From JBBDSH01 sp040905045 (GTDB lineage: Bacteria > Pseudomonadota > Gammaproteobacteria > Eutrophobiales > Eutrophobiaceae): 64,000 bases of DNA. A model generated the notes under the pieces. It made no database searches. It worked only from the letters and a program-made list of their open reading frames with translations, and had not been told where the DNA came from. Location: positions 65,063 to 129,062 of the forward strand of contig JBBDSH010000050.1 of assembly GCA_040905045.1 (NCBI GenBank), read 5' to 3'. A program made the position numbers and the translations under genes. Shown piece after piece: positions 50,610 through 58,822 of the stretch (the stretch's first letter is position 1; each line of letters opens with the position of its first letter).

Positions 50610-51727
50610 ATGATTTGTCGCTTACCGTCGTGCAGGTGTTGCCCGCGCTGGAGGCGGGCGGCGTCGAGCGCGGCACGGTTGAAGTGGCGGCGGAACTGGT
50701 GCGTCGCGGCCACCGGGCCATCGTTGTCTCCGGCGGCGGCAGGCTGGAAACCGAATTGACCGGCACGGGCGCGGAACACATGCGTCTGGCCGTCGGCCGC
50801 AAGTCACCGCTGACATTGCGCCATGTGTTTGCTCTGCGACGTATTCTTGAGCGGACAAACGCCGATATCCTGCACCCGCGATCGCGGCTGCCGGCATGGA
50901 TTGCCCGTCTGGCCTGGCGCGGCATGCCGCCGGAGCGGCGCCCGCATTTCATAACCAGCGTCCACGGCCCCTACAGCGTCAACGCCTACAGTCGCATCAT
51001 GGTCCGCGGCGAGAGGATCATCGCCATCTCCGGTTTTATCCATAAGTACATCATGGAAAACTACCCGGACACGGAACACGAACGCATCGTCATCATCCCC
51101 CGCGGAGTTGATCCGGCGCGCTTCCCGCACGGTTACCGGCCGCCGCGGGAATGGTTGTCGCAATGGCGGCAGCAGCAACCGCAGCTGCAGGGCAAGTTCA
51201 TTGCCTGCCTGCCGGCCCGTATCACCCGCTGGAAAGGGCAGGAAGATTTTCTCAAGATCATCGCCCGGCTCCGCGACGCCGGCATCCCCGTGCATGGGCT
51301 GGCTGTCGGCGGCGCGGAACACCGGCGGCAACGCTTCCTGCATGAACTTCAGCAAACCGTGGAAAAAAGCGGGCTTCAGGAATACATTACTTTTCTGGGG
51401 CACCGCGGCGATTTGCGGGAGATTATGAGCTCGGCCGATGTGGTGTTTTCCCTGGCCCGGGAACCGGAGGCCTTCGGTCGTACAGCCCTGGAAGCGCTGA
51501 GCCTTGGAACCCCTGTGATCGGGTATGATCACGGCGGCGCCGGCGAGGTTTTGCAGGAAATCTTTCCCGCGGGCCGGGTGGCGCCGTTGAACGTCACTGC
51601 CGCGGCGGACAAGGCCGCGCTGTTTTACCGGCAGCCGCCCGCGGTTCCCGACAACAATCCGTTCACATTACAGCGCATGCTCGACGCCACCCTGTCGCTG
51701 TACCAATCCACGGCGAACACAGGCTAA
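50606..51727 (+). CDS. Glycosyltransferase family 4
   Basis: A 373-residue GT-B retaining glycosyltransferase. TVVQVLPALEAGGVERGTVE (donor loop region) at the N-terminus and the C-terminal EPEAFGRTALEALSLGTPVIGYDHGG, where the E-x7-E motif contacts the nucleotide sugar. A likely role is LPS core or another surface glycan, from the neighbours. It starts with ATGA overlapping the ELM1 gene, so translation is coupled; the open frame from 50564 is not used. Confidence 0.9.
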   Translation: MNDLSLTVVQVLPALEAGGVERGTVEVAAELVRRGHRAIVVSGGGRLETELTGTGAEHMRLAVGRKSPLTLRHVFALRRILERTNADILHPRSRLPAWIARLAWRGMPPERRPHFITSVHGPYSVNAYSRIMVRGERIIAISGFIHKYIMENYPDTEHERIVIIPRGVDPARFPHGYRPPREWLSQWRQQQPQLQGKFIACLPARITRWKGQEDFLKIIARLRDAGIPVHGLAVGGAEHRRQRFLHELQQTVEKSGLQEYITFLGHRGDLREIMSSADVVFSLAREPEAFGRTALEALSLGTPVIGYDHGGAGEVLQEIFPAGRVAPLNVTAAADKAALFYRQPPAVPDNNPFTLQRMLDATLSLYQSTANTG

Positions 51728-51739
51728 ACTTCAACAGTC

Positions 51740-52684
51740 ATGCAGGAAACCGAAACCACGCCCGGGCACAATCAGCACATCGCTATCTGTGTGCCCACGT
51801 ACCGGCGCAGCAATATGCTGACCGATTGCCTGGCCGCCATCGGCCGCCTCACCTGCCCGCCCGGCCGCCGGGTTACCATAATCGTGGCCGACAATGACGA
51901 GGACGGCAGTGCCCGCAATGCCGTTGAGCGCATCCGCTCACTGTTGCCTTTCCCGCTGCATTACGTCATCGAACAGGAAAGAGGCCTGGCGGCCGTGCGC
52001 AACCGGCTGCTGGAAGAGGCCGTCAAACTCGGCGCCGACTGGATCGCCTTCATTGACGATGACGAGATGCCGGAACGGGAATGGCTGGTGGTTTTCGTCG
52101 AAGCCGCCGGCCGTTTCCGGGCGGACGTGGTCACCGGCCCGCTGGTGCAACTGGAAAACCCGGACGAGGTCCATATTCCCCGTGATCGATCCCGCCGTCC
52201 CACCGGCACCACGCCCCGCTTCGTTGCCACCAATAACGTCATGTTCAGCAGCAGGCTGGTCAAAGAACAGGGGCTGCGCTTCGACCGGTATTACGATTTC
52301 ATCGGCGGCGAAGACTTTGATTTTTTCAACCGATCCGGCGCCAACGGCAATGTTCATGTCTGGATCTCCGAGGCCCTGGTCTTCGAGACCGTGCCCCCGG
52401 AAAGAAAAACCCTGAGCTATCTTTTTTACCGTCATCTGACCGGCGGCGTGAACAACGTCCTGCGCCACAAGAGAAATTTTGCCGCCTGGCGATCCTGGTG
52501 CCACTTCATTCCCAAGATCATCGGCAAGCTGTTCGGCAGCCTCTTCTCCATCGCCAGGGCCGGCCTCACCGTTAACCGCGGCACGGCCCGCAAGGCACTG
52601 AAACAACTGGGCAGCGCCCTGGGCTACGGCGCCGGCCTGCTGAACATTGTCGTGGAACGCTACCGCCATATAGATGGTAATTGA
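51740..52684 (+). CDS. Glycosyltransferase family 2
   Basis: A 314-residue GT-A enzyme. IAICVPTYRRSNMLTDCLA begins the fold, IIVADNDEDG and WIAFIDDDEMPERE contain the metal-binding DDD/DxD region, and YDFIGGEDFDFFNR is the acceptor-side ED motif. A C-terminal amphipathic region follows. Part of the surface-glycan cluster, 12 bases after the GT4 gene. Confidence 0.88.
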   Translation: MQETETTPGHNQHIAICVPTYRRSNMLTDCLAAIGRLTCPPGRRVTIIVADNDEDGSARNAVERIRSLLPFPLHYVIEQERGLAAVRNRLLEEAVKLGADWIAFIDDDEMPEREWLVVFVEAAGRFRADVVTGPLVQLENPDEVHIPRDRSRRPTGTTPRFVATNNVMFSSRLVKEQGLRFDRYYDFIGGEDFDFFNRSGANGNVHVWISEALVFETVPPERKTLSYLFYRHLTGGVNNVLRHKRNFAAWRSWCHFIPKIIGKLFGSLFSIARAGLTVNRGTARKALKQLGSALGYGAGLLNIVVERYRHIDGN

Positions 52685-52689
52685 TATTT

Positions 52690-52959
52690 GCCACAGAGAA
52701 CACAGAGGGCCACAGAGTAAAAATATTCGACTCTTCGGTAAAATTTTTGGGTATCTGGAAGGATAATGGTTGATCTCGCTAAGAACGCAAAGAAATTATA
52801 GACTTTTACCTCTTTGCGAACTTTGCGCGCTTGGCGATATCTTTATATAAAACCCATACGTCAGTAAACATACTTTCTTGCCTCCGTGAACCTTTTTACT
52901 TTTCTTCTCTGTGGCCCTCTGTGTCCCCGGATCGGGGTCCGGGGCAGGCTCTCTGTGGC
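52690..52959. repeat. Composite fold-back of 9-bp units with an insertion
   Basis: Fills the 302-base gap between two glycosyltransferase genes. The outer arms are CACAGAG-type 9-base units at 52690-52717 and 52907-52959, as at 36563-36705. The right arm is interrupted at about 52927-52949 by CCGGATCGGGGTCCGGGGCAG, similar to sequence near 48370. Inside is a second pair, CGCTAAGAACGCAAAG at 52777-52792 and its imperfect complement at 52812-52835, also 9-base periodic. No gene was seen. Confidence 0.8.
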
Positions 52960-52986
52960 TTTAATCTCTGCTTCCGATTGCACTAA

Positions 52987-53949
52987 ATGAAAGTTTTGAT
53001 CATCAAATACGGGGCGCTGGGCGATATCATCATGGCCACTTCCGTTATTGAAAGGATCCGCGAACATTATTCCGGGGAACAACTCTGGCTGCTGACCGAG
53101 CCGGCCTTTGCCCGGCTGTTCGAGAACTGGCCAGGCCTGGCCGTACAATCCTTTTCCCGCAAGGGATTGCGATCAACACTGCAGACACTGCGCTGGATCC
53201 GTGCCCGCTCCTTCGACCGGCTTATCGACCTGCAGTCCAATGACCGCAGCGGCATCCTCTGTGCCTTGTCCGGGGTGCCGGATCGCGCCGGCAATCATCC
53301 CCGTTATCCCTATCACCGCCATCCGCCGGATCGCTACAGCGGCCAATGCCACGCCCACACACGCCTTAATGAAATCCTCGCCGCCTGCGATATTGCCCCG
53401 GCGGAGGCAGCGCCGCACCTGCCGGCCACCGGCGAGGTCCGGCGACGCGTACAGGAATGGCTGGCCGGCCGGGGGCTGGAGGCAAGCCCGCTGGTGTTGC
53501 TGCACGCCGGCGCCAGCCGCCGGCATCCCCGAAAACGCTGGCCCGGCTTCGCCCGGCTGGCAAGGGAACTGGATGCCCGTGGCTTCGTGCCCGTCTGGAT
53601 TGGCGGGCCCGACGATCGTGACCTCAACCGGGAGTTGTCCGCACAGGTGGGGGTCGATGCCGGCGACGGGTTTCCCGTCCTGGAACTGGCGGAACTGGGC
53701 CGGCACGCCCGTTTCGCCGTGACCAACGATTCCGCGCCCATGCATATCCTGTCCTGTTCCGGCATCCCGGTGTACGGACTGTTCGGGCCCACCGACTGGC
53801 GCCGCACCCATGCCCTCGGGCAGGGACATAATGTCATTTCCTCACAAGAGGAGACGGGGACAGGCTTCCGGCCGGAAAGCCTGGATCACCTGTCTGTATC
53901 GAAAGTACTGTCGCGGCTGCAGGCCGACGGCGTGGTGGATCAGTCATGA
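52987..53949 (+). CDS. Glycosyltransferase family 9 (heptosyltransferase-like)
   Basis: A 320-residue GT9 enzyme of the type that adds heptose to the LPS inner core. VLIIKYGALGDIIMATSVIE is the N-terminal signature, LLHAGASRRHPRKRWPG and the later VTNDSAPMHILSC plus VYGLFGPTDWRRT are the donor-binding segments. The exact acceptor cannot be told; three GT9 genes lie in this cluster. ATGA overlap with the following GT4 gene. Confidence 0.9.
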   Translation: MKVLIIKYGALGDIIMATSVIERIREHYSGEQLWLLTEPAFARLFENWPGLAVQSFSRKGLRSTLQTLRWIRARSFDRLIDLQSNDRSGILCALSGVPDRAGNHPRYPYHRHPPDRYSGQCHAHTRLNEILAACDIAPAEAAPHLPATGEVRRRVQEWLAGRGLEASPLVLLHAGASRRHPRKRWPGFARLARELDARGFVPVWIGGPDDRDLNRELSAQVGVDAGDGFPVLELAELGRHARFAVTNDSAPMHILSCSGIPVYGLFGPTDWRRTHALGQGHNVISSQEETGTGFRPESLDHLSVSKVLSRLQADGVVDQS

Positions 53950-55055
53950 TCCTGATCGCGACACAGTGTTTCGCCCCGGACGTCGGCGGCATCGAGAGCC
54001 TGATGACGGGGCTGGCCGGCGCCCTGAACCGGCGCGGGCATAATCTGGTTGTCTTCGCCGATCGCCGCCGGGACACGGCCCGGCCGGAGCCCGCGTTCCC
54101 CTGGCCGGTAAAACGGTTCGGCGGTCCACGCCCATGGCGGCGCCGGGCCAAGGCCCGCTCTATCCACCGGCTCCTGAGACGGGCCGAAGTTACGCACATT
54201 ATCTGTGACTCCTGGAAAAGCCTGGAAAGCCTTTCGCCGCCCGCCGGCCTGCCGGTCCTCTGCCTGGTACACGGCATGGAGATTCCGCAAAACCCGTCCG
54301 CCGGCAAACGCCGGCGGATTGAAACCAGCCTGGCAAAAGCGGCAACGGTGGTTGCCAACTCCCGCTACACGGCGGATCGCGTGCAGCCGTTCCTGGCCGA
54401 AAACGTTTTTCCCCGGGTCATTTATCCCGGGGTCGATGCGCCGGACACGCCCGGCGAGGCGGTCGCTCGCAAAACGGAACAACGCCTGGCTATGTACCGG
54501 CCGCTGCTTGTCAGTGTTGCCCGACTGGAGCGACACAAGGGCCAGGATCGGGTCCTGCAATGCCTGCCCGGGCTGCTGCCGGACTTTCCGGGCCTGGGTT
54601 ATGTCTGCCTCGGCGAAGGTCCGGCACGGGCGTCACTGGAAAGCCTGGCGAGGAAACTGGGTATCGCTGATCGGGTCCTGATGCTCGGCAGTGCCGATGC
54701 GGAGACGCGCGGCGCCGTATTAAGTCAAAGTGATCTCTTCGTCCTGCCCGGCCGTGGCGAGGGCGATCGGGTCGAAGGTTTCGGTATCGCCTTTATCGAA
54801 GCGGCATGGCAGGGGCTACCGGCCGTGGCCGGGGCAACCGGCGGCGGCGCCGAGGCGGTGGAACACGGCGTCACCGGCCTGGTCTGCCGCGGCGAGGATG
54901 CCGACGCCGTCTGCACGGCGATCCGGGAACTGCTGAGCAACGATGACAGCCGCAGGCAACTGGGCAAAAACGCGAAGGAACGTGCGCGGAGATTCAGCTG
55001 GGATGAAACCGTACGACGCTATGAAACCCTGCTGGGCTTGTCGGACACGGACTGA
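53946..55055 (+). CDS. Glycosyltransferase family 4
   Basis: A 369-residue GT-B enzyme. APDVGGIESLMTGLAGALNRRGH opens the acceptor domain. LLVSVARLERHKGQDRVLQ and VEGFGIAFIEAAWQGLPAVAG carry the donor-binding residues (R/K and E-x7-E). The last 37 bases overlap, tail to tail, the end of the GT9 gene on the opposite strand. Confidence 0.9.
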   Translation: MILIATQCFAPDVGGIESLMTGLAGALNRRGHNLVVFADRRRDTARPEPAFPWPVKRFGGPRPWRRRAKARSIHRLLRRAEVTHIICDSWKSLESLSPPAGLPVLCLVHGMEIPQNPSAGKRRRIETSLAKAATVVANSRYTADRVQPFLAENVFPRVIYPGVDAPDTPGEAVARKTEQRLAMYRPLLVSVARLERHKGQDRVLQCLPGLLPDFPGLGYVCLGEGPARASLESLARKLGIADRVLMLGSADAETRGAVLSQSDLFVLPGRGEGDRVEGFGIAFIEAAWQGLPAVAGATGGGAEAVEHGVTGLVCRGEDADAVCTAIRELLSNDDSRRQLGKNAKERARRFSWDETVRRYETLLGLSDTD

Positions 55056-55978
55056 CGATCCACCAGCGCCCGGGCACCCGCCAGCACCTCTTCGAACGGG
55101 ATATCCCGCGCCAAACCGCTGGCCGCCGCCAGCCCGGTCGCGCGGCTGCACCAGGGCAGGCAGTTCTCTCGCAGATCTTCGCCGAACAGGGTCAGTGTCG
55201 GTACGCCCATGGCGGCGGCGATATGGCCCGGGCCGGAATCGGCGCCCACATACAGGCTGCATCGTTCCAGCAGTGCCGCCAGTTGGAGGAGATCGGTGTC
55301 AGTAGCGTCGATACTCGGCAGGTTCAGGCGCGCCGCGATCTCGCTTGTCAGATCACGTTCGCCCGGCCCGCCGGCCAGAATCACGCCGACGAACCGATGC
55401 TGCAATGAATTCGCCAGGGCGGCGTAGTTCTCTGCCGGCCATGCCTTGCGGACGCGCGCGCCGGTGCTGCCCGGGCCCAGTGCCAACCAGGCGCCTTGCG
55501 GCAGGAGAGCAAGCCGTTCCGCGGCATCGTTCCGGTCCGCATCATCCAGCCAGACGCGCGCCGGCGGGATCGGGGCCTCGCCGTGCAGGGAACGGATCAC
55601 GCCCATCATCCGCTCGACGCTATGGGGACCATAGGGACGCGTCCGCCGCTTGGTCAGTTTGTAATCGGAACGCAGCAGCCAGGTCAGTCCATCGGTGCGC
55701 AGGTCCACTATCAGATCATAGCGGCGGCCGCGGAGTTGCTTCATCAATCCGATGACACCCCGAAACAGTGCTTTCTTGTCCTTGTGGATGATATCGCCGA
55801 GATACGGACAGCGGGCAAGGAGGCGGCTGGCGCGACTGTCGGCAACGACGTCGATTCGGGCGCCGGGATATCGTTCGTGGACGACTTCCAGTACGGGCGT
55901 CGACATGACCACGTCGCCGACACAACTCAGTGTAATAAAGAGGATCCGGCCAACACCTGCGTCCTCGGCGCTGTTCAC
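55019..55978 (-). CDS. Glycosyltransferase family 9 (heptosyltransferase-like)
   Basis: A 319-residue GT9 protein: ILFITLSCVGDVVMSTPVLE, ALGPGSTGARVRKAWPAENY, YVGADSGPGHIAAAMGVPTLTLFG. The last segment is the donor site with the conserved DSGPGH. The 3' end overlaps the convergent GT4 gene by 37 bases. Its start overlaps the end of the upstream GT9 gene by 4 bases, so the two minus-strand GT9 genes form an operon. Confidence 0.9.
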   Translation of the reverse strand: MNSAEDAGVGRILFITLSCVGDVVMSTPVLEVVHERYPGARIDVVADSRASRLLARCPYLGDIIHKDKKALFRGVIGLMKQLRGRRYDLIVDLRTDGLTWLLRSDYKLTKRRTRPYGPHSVERMMGVIRSLHGEAPIPPARVWLDDADRNDAAERLALLPQGAWLALGPGSTGARVRKAWPAENYAALANSLQHRFVGVILAGGPGERDLTSEIAARLNLPSIDATDTDLLQLAALLERCSLYVGADSGPGHIAAAMGVPTLTLFGEDLRENCLPWCSRATGLAAASGLARDIPFEEVLAGARALVDRQSVSDKPSRVS

Positions 55979-56976
55979 GCGGACGCTCCGAACTGCTTGT
56001 CCACGGCCTCGATAACGGCGGCAAGGGGAATGTCTTCAACTTTGCGGCCGCCATAGGCGGTGGCCGCGAGTACAATCCGGTTGTCCTCACTGTCCACGAA
56101 CTTCTCCACGCTGGTACGCCCGAATAAAGACACCAGCGGCGCGCCGCTGATGGCGAAGATATGGCCCGTACCCGAATCGTTGGCCACACCCAGCGACAGC
56201 CGTTCGGCCAGCGCCATGCACAGCAGGGGCCCCGCCAGCGGCCGCGCGCCGGCTTCCGCCTCGGGAATCAGCGCCCCGGGCACCTGCTCGCGTATGATCG
56301 GCAGCCATTCCATCTCATCGGGGCCCGGGAAATAGACCGGCAGCCGCCCCTTCGCCTGCTGATCCCTTCCCAGTTGAATAAAGCGCTCCAGCGGCCAGCA
56401 TTTGTCCCGGCCGCCCGCGCCGGGCGCCAGGCCGATGTAGTCGCGGCCTTGCGGCAGCAAATCAGCGGCAAGACGGCGATACTCCTGTGGTAATTGCAGT
56501 TGCCGGTGCGCCCGCACCGCACGACCCGATGCAAGCCGGATCAATTGCAACAAACGATCGCGCATACTGCCGCCGAAGCCTTCGGGTCCGGGCCTTTTGT
56601 CCGAGAACAGAAAGCGGGCGGCGGGAGAGATAAACAAGCCGTGGGCGACGCGCCGTACTACCAGCGTGGAACGCAGCACAGTCTGGGTGTCGATAATAAC
56701 GTCGTAATAGCGATCCACGAGAGGACGATGCAGCAACTCATTCCATCTGCAGCCAAGACCGGTCCGGTCCTCCACCTGATCGATCAACGAAGCCACCAGT
56801 GGCGCCAGGCCCGAACGGAACATGCTCGGGCCACTTCCGGCTAGCCAGGTAATATGGAAACCCGGAAAGGCCTCTCTCAGGGTGGATACGGCCGGCAGTT
56901 TTAACAGGGCATCACCCAGACGATCCTCGTGGACATAAACGAGCAATGCCGGGGTATTGTGATCACTGGTAGTCAC
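55975..56976 (-). CDS. Glycosyltransferase family 9 (heptosyltransferase-like)
   Basis: A 333-residue GT9 protein: LLVYVHEDRLGDALLKLPAV, IGLAPGAGGRDKCWPLERF, LGVANDSGTGHIFAISGAPLVSLFG. The N-terminal glycine loop is LGDALL, as in WaaC/WaaF relatives. It overlaps the end of the DUF6165 gene by 14 bases. The DUF6165, GT9, GT9 order on this strand suggests one transcription unit for a surface glycan. Confidence 0.88.
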   Translation of the reverse strand: MTTSDHNTPALLVYVHEDRLGDALLKLPAVSTLREAFPGFHITWLAGSGPSMFRSGLAPLVASLIDQVEDRTGLGCRWNELLHRPLVDRYYDVIIDTQTVLRSTLVVRRVAHGLFISPAARFLFSDKRPGPEGFGGSMRDRLLQLIRLASGRAVRAHRQLQLPQEYRRLAADLLPQGRDYIGLAPGAGGRDKCWPLERFIQLGRDQQAKGRLPVYFPGPDEMEWLPIIREQVPGALIPEAEAGARPLAGPLLCMALAERLSLGVANDSGTGHIFAISGAPLVSLFGRTSVEKFVDSEDNRIVLAATAYGGRKVEDIPLAAVIEAVDKQFGASA

Positions 56977-57355
56977 GGTAGGATTTTTCTTCCATCAGCC
57001 CCGAGCCGGCCATTTCATTGATGCCCCGCTTAACAGCGGCCCGCCGGTCGTTGGTAATGTACACCGATCGTGCCAGCTCGATGAAATCATTATCGAATTC
57101 CTGCCTGGCTTCCTTTTCGCGTATGGCGTCCTCAATGTCCCAGAGTTGCTCGTTGATAAGGCGCAGATCCTGAATGGCGTCTTCCATGCCCGCCACGGCG
57201 GCGTATTCCGTCTGTCGCCAGACGCCGGCCAGCGATTCCAGTTCGCGCCGGATATTGGCCAGTTTGCCCGGCTCGCTGATTCGATCCGCCTTGATCTGCA
57301 GAATGGTGAGCTTATCCAGAAACTCTCCCACGGAAACGCTGATTTCAATGCTCAT
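56963..57355 (-). CDS. DUF6165 family protein
   Basis: A 130-residue helical cytoplasmic protein. It begins IEISVSVGEFLDKLTILQIK and contains LRLINEQLWDIEDAIREKE and ARSVYITNDRRAAVKRGIN, which I associate from memory with DUF6165. Such genes are often found next to LPS or glycosyltransferase genes; the function is unknown. I use ATG 57355, since the open frame upstream runs into non-coding sequence. Confidence 0.75.
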   Translation of the reverse strand: MSIEISVSVGEFLDKLTILQIKADRISEPGKLANIRRELESLAGVWRQTEYAAVAGMEDAIQDLRLINEQLWDIEDAIREKEARQEFDNDFIELARSVYITNDRRAAVKRGINEMAGSGLMEEKSYRDYQ

Positions 57356-57428
57356 TGATCTTGGCCGCTCATTTAACAATCGGATAACAATAATGAACTC
57401 GAATGGCCCGGCATACATTCATGTCCTC

Positions 57429-57454
57429 CTTGCCCCTCGCTCCTCACGCCTCAC
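57429..57454. repeat. Single arm of 7-bp repeat at the mnmE stop
   Basis: On the minus strand the sequence just after the mnmE stop reads GTGAGGC GTGAGGA GCGAGGG and continues, the same unit type as at 47658-47770. I found no clear complementary arm here. A similar plus-strand stretch, CCCCTCACACCTTACTCA, lies at about 38883-38900 upstream of mgtE. Confidence 0.5.
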
Positions 57455-58810
57455 TCACTTGCCGATGCAGAAACGGGAAAAGATCTCGCCAAGCAGATCG
57501 TCCACGGCGACTTCGCCCGTGATTTCACCCAGTGTCGACTGGGCAACACGCAGATCCTCGGCCAGCAGTTCCAGGGTAATGTGCTCTTCGAGTCTTACCA
57601 GACTCTGTTCCAGTAAAGAAACCGCCCTTCGCAATGCATCCATGTGACGGCCGCGCGCCAGGATCACATCCTGATCATCCTCGCCGCCACCCAATTCCAG
57701 CAGCCTGTCCGTGAGCAACTCCACGCCGGCGCCGGTCGTGGCGGAAAGTCCGATCACTGGCCGGCCTTCAGCATCATATTGAAGCGAGGCCTCTTCACCG
57801 GCCAGATCGATCTTGTTATTAATAATAATGACCTCCCCCGCGCCGTGCAGCCTCTGCATCTGCTCTTCCGGCAAAGCCGTGTCCCGCGTTTCGCCGGCAT
57901 CCCGCATCATCAGGATAACGTCGGCTGTCGCGGCGGCATTAAGTGCGCGATCAATCCCCTCCCTTTCTATGACGTCCCCGGTCTCCCGTATTCCGGCCGT
58001 GTCGACCATGTTTACAGTCAGGCCGCCGACCGTAATCTGCTCTTCAATCAGATCCCTTGTCGTGCCGGGCACGGAGGTGACAATGGCCCGCTCGCTGCGA
58101 CTGAGGCAGTTTAGCAGACTCGATTTCCCCACGTTGGGGCGTCCCAGTATGACGATACGCAATCCTTCCCGCAGCCTGCCGCCCCGCTCTGCATTTTCCA
58201 GCAGGCGCCGCAGTTGCTCCAGGCATTCCACCAGGCCCTGTTTCAGGCCGCCGGTTTCCAGCAGTTCCAGTTCCTCCTCCGGGAAATCCAGTGCCCCTTC
58301 CACATCAACACGAAGTCGGATCAATGATTCCACAACGGCATCAATCTTCCGGGAGAAGTCCCCTTCCAGGGAACGCATGGCGCTTCTCGCCGCCTGCCGT
58401 GATCCGCTGTCGACAATGTCGGCCACCGCCTCGGCCTGGACCAGATCCAGCTTGTCGTTGAGAAATGCCCGCCGACTGAATTCGCCGGGCTCCGCGTGCC
58501 GGGCGCCCAGTTCCAGCGTCCGCGCCAGCAACAATCGAGGCAACGTCCGGCCGCCATGGCCATGCAGTTCCAGTACATCCTCGCCCGTATAGGAAGCCGG
58601 CGCCGGGAAATACAACATCAGCCCGCGGTCAATAACCTCAGCGCGACTGTCGCGAAAGGCCACAAAATGGGCGTGGCGGGATTCGGGAACCGTTCCGGTC
58701 AGCTCCGCGGCGATGGAAACACAGGCCGGGCCGGAGAGTCGCAACACGGCAATGCCGCCGCGGCCGGCCGGGGTCGCAATGGCGGCGATGGTATCGGTGG
58801 AATCAGCCAT
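57455..58810 (-). CDS. mnmE: tRNA modification GTPase MnmE
   Basis: With MnmG forms the 5-carboxymethylaminomethyl group on wobble uridine of certain tRNAs. The 451 residues have the N-terminal formyl-THF-like domain (IAAIATPAGRGGIAVLRLSG), a helical domain, the GTPase domain (P-loop GRPNVGKSSLLN, DTAGIRETGDVIE, NNKID) and the invariant C-terminal FCIGK. Normal position downstream of yidC near the origin. Confidence 0.97.
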   Translation of the reverse strand: MADSTDTIAAIATPAGRGGIAVLRLSGPACVSIAAELTGTVPESRHAHFVAFRDSRAEVIDRGLMLYFPAPASYTGEDVLELHGHGGRTLPRLLLARTLELGARHAEPGEFSRRAFLNDKLDLVQAEAVADIVDSGSRQAARSAMRSLEGDFSRKIDAVVESLIRLRVDVEGALDFPEEELELLETGGLKQGLVECLEQLRRLLENAERGGRLREGLRIVILGRPNVGKSSLLNCLSRSERAIVTSVPGTTRDLIEEQITVGGLTVNMVDTAGIRETGDVIEREGIDRALNAAATADVILMMRDAGETRDTALPEEQMQRLHGAGEVIIINNKIDLAGEEASLQYDAEGRPVIGLSATTGAGVELLTDRLLELGGGEDDQDVILARGRHMDALRRAVSLLEQSLVRLEEHITLELLAEDLRVAQSTLGEITGEVAVDDLLGEIFSRFCIGK

Positions 58811-58822
58811 GGCTGACGGGAG

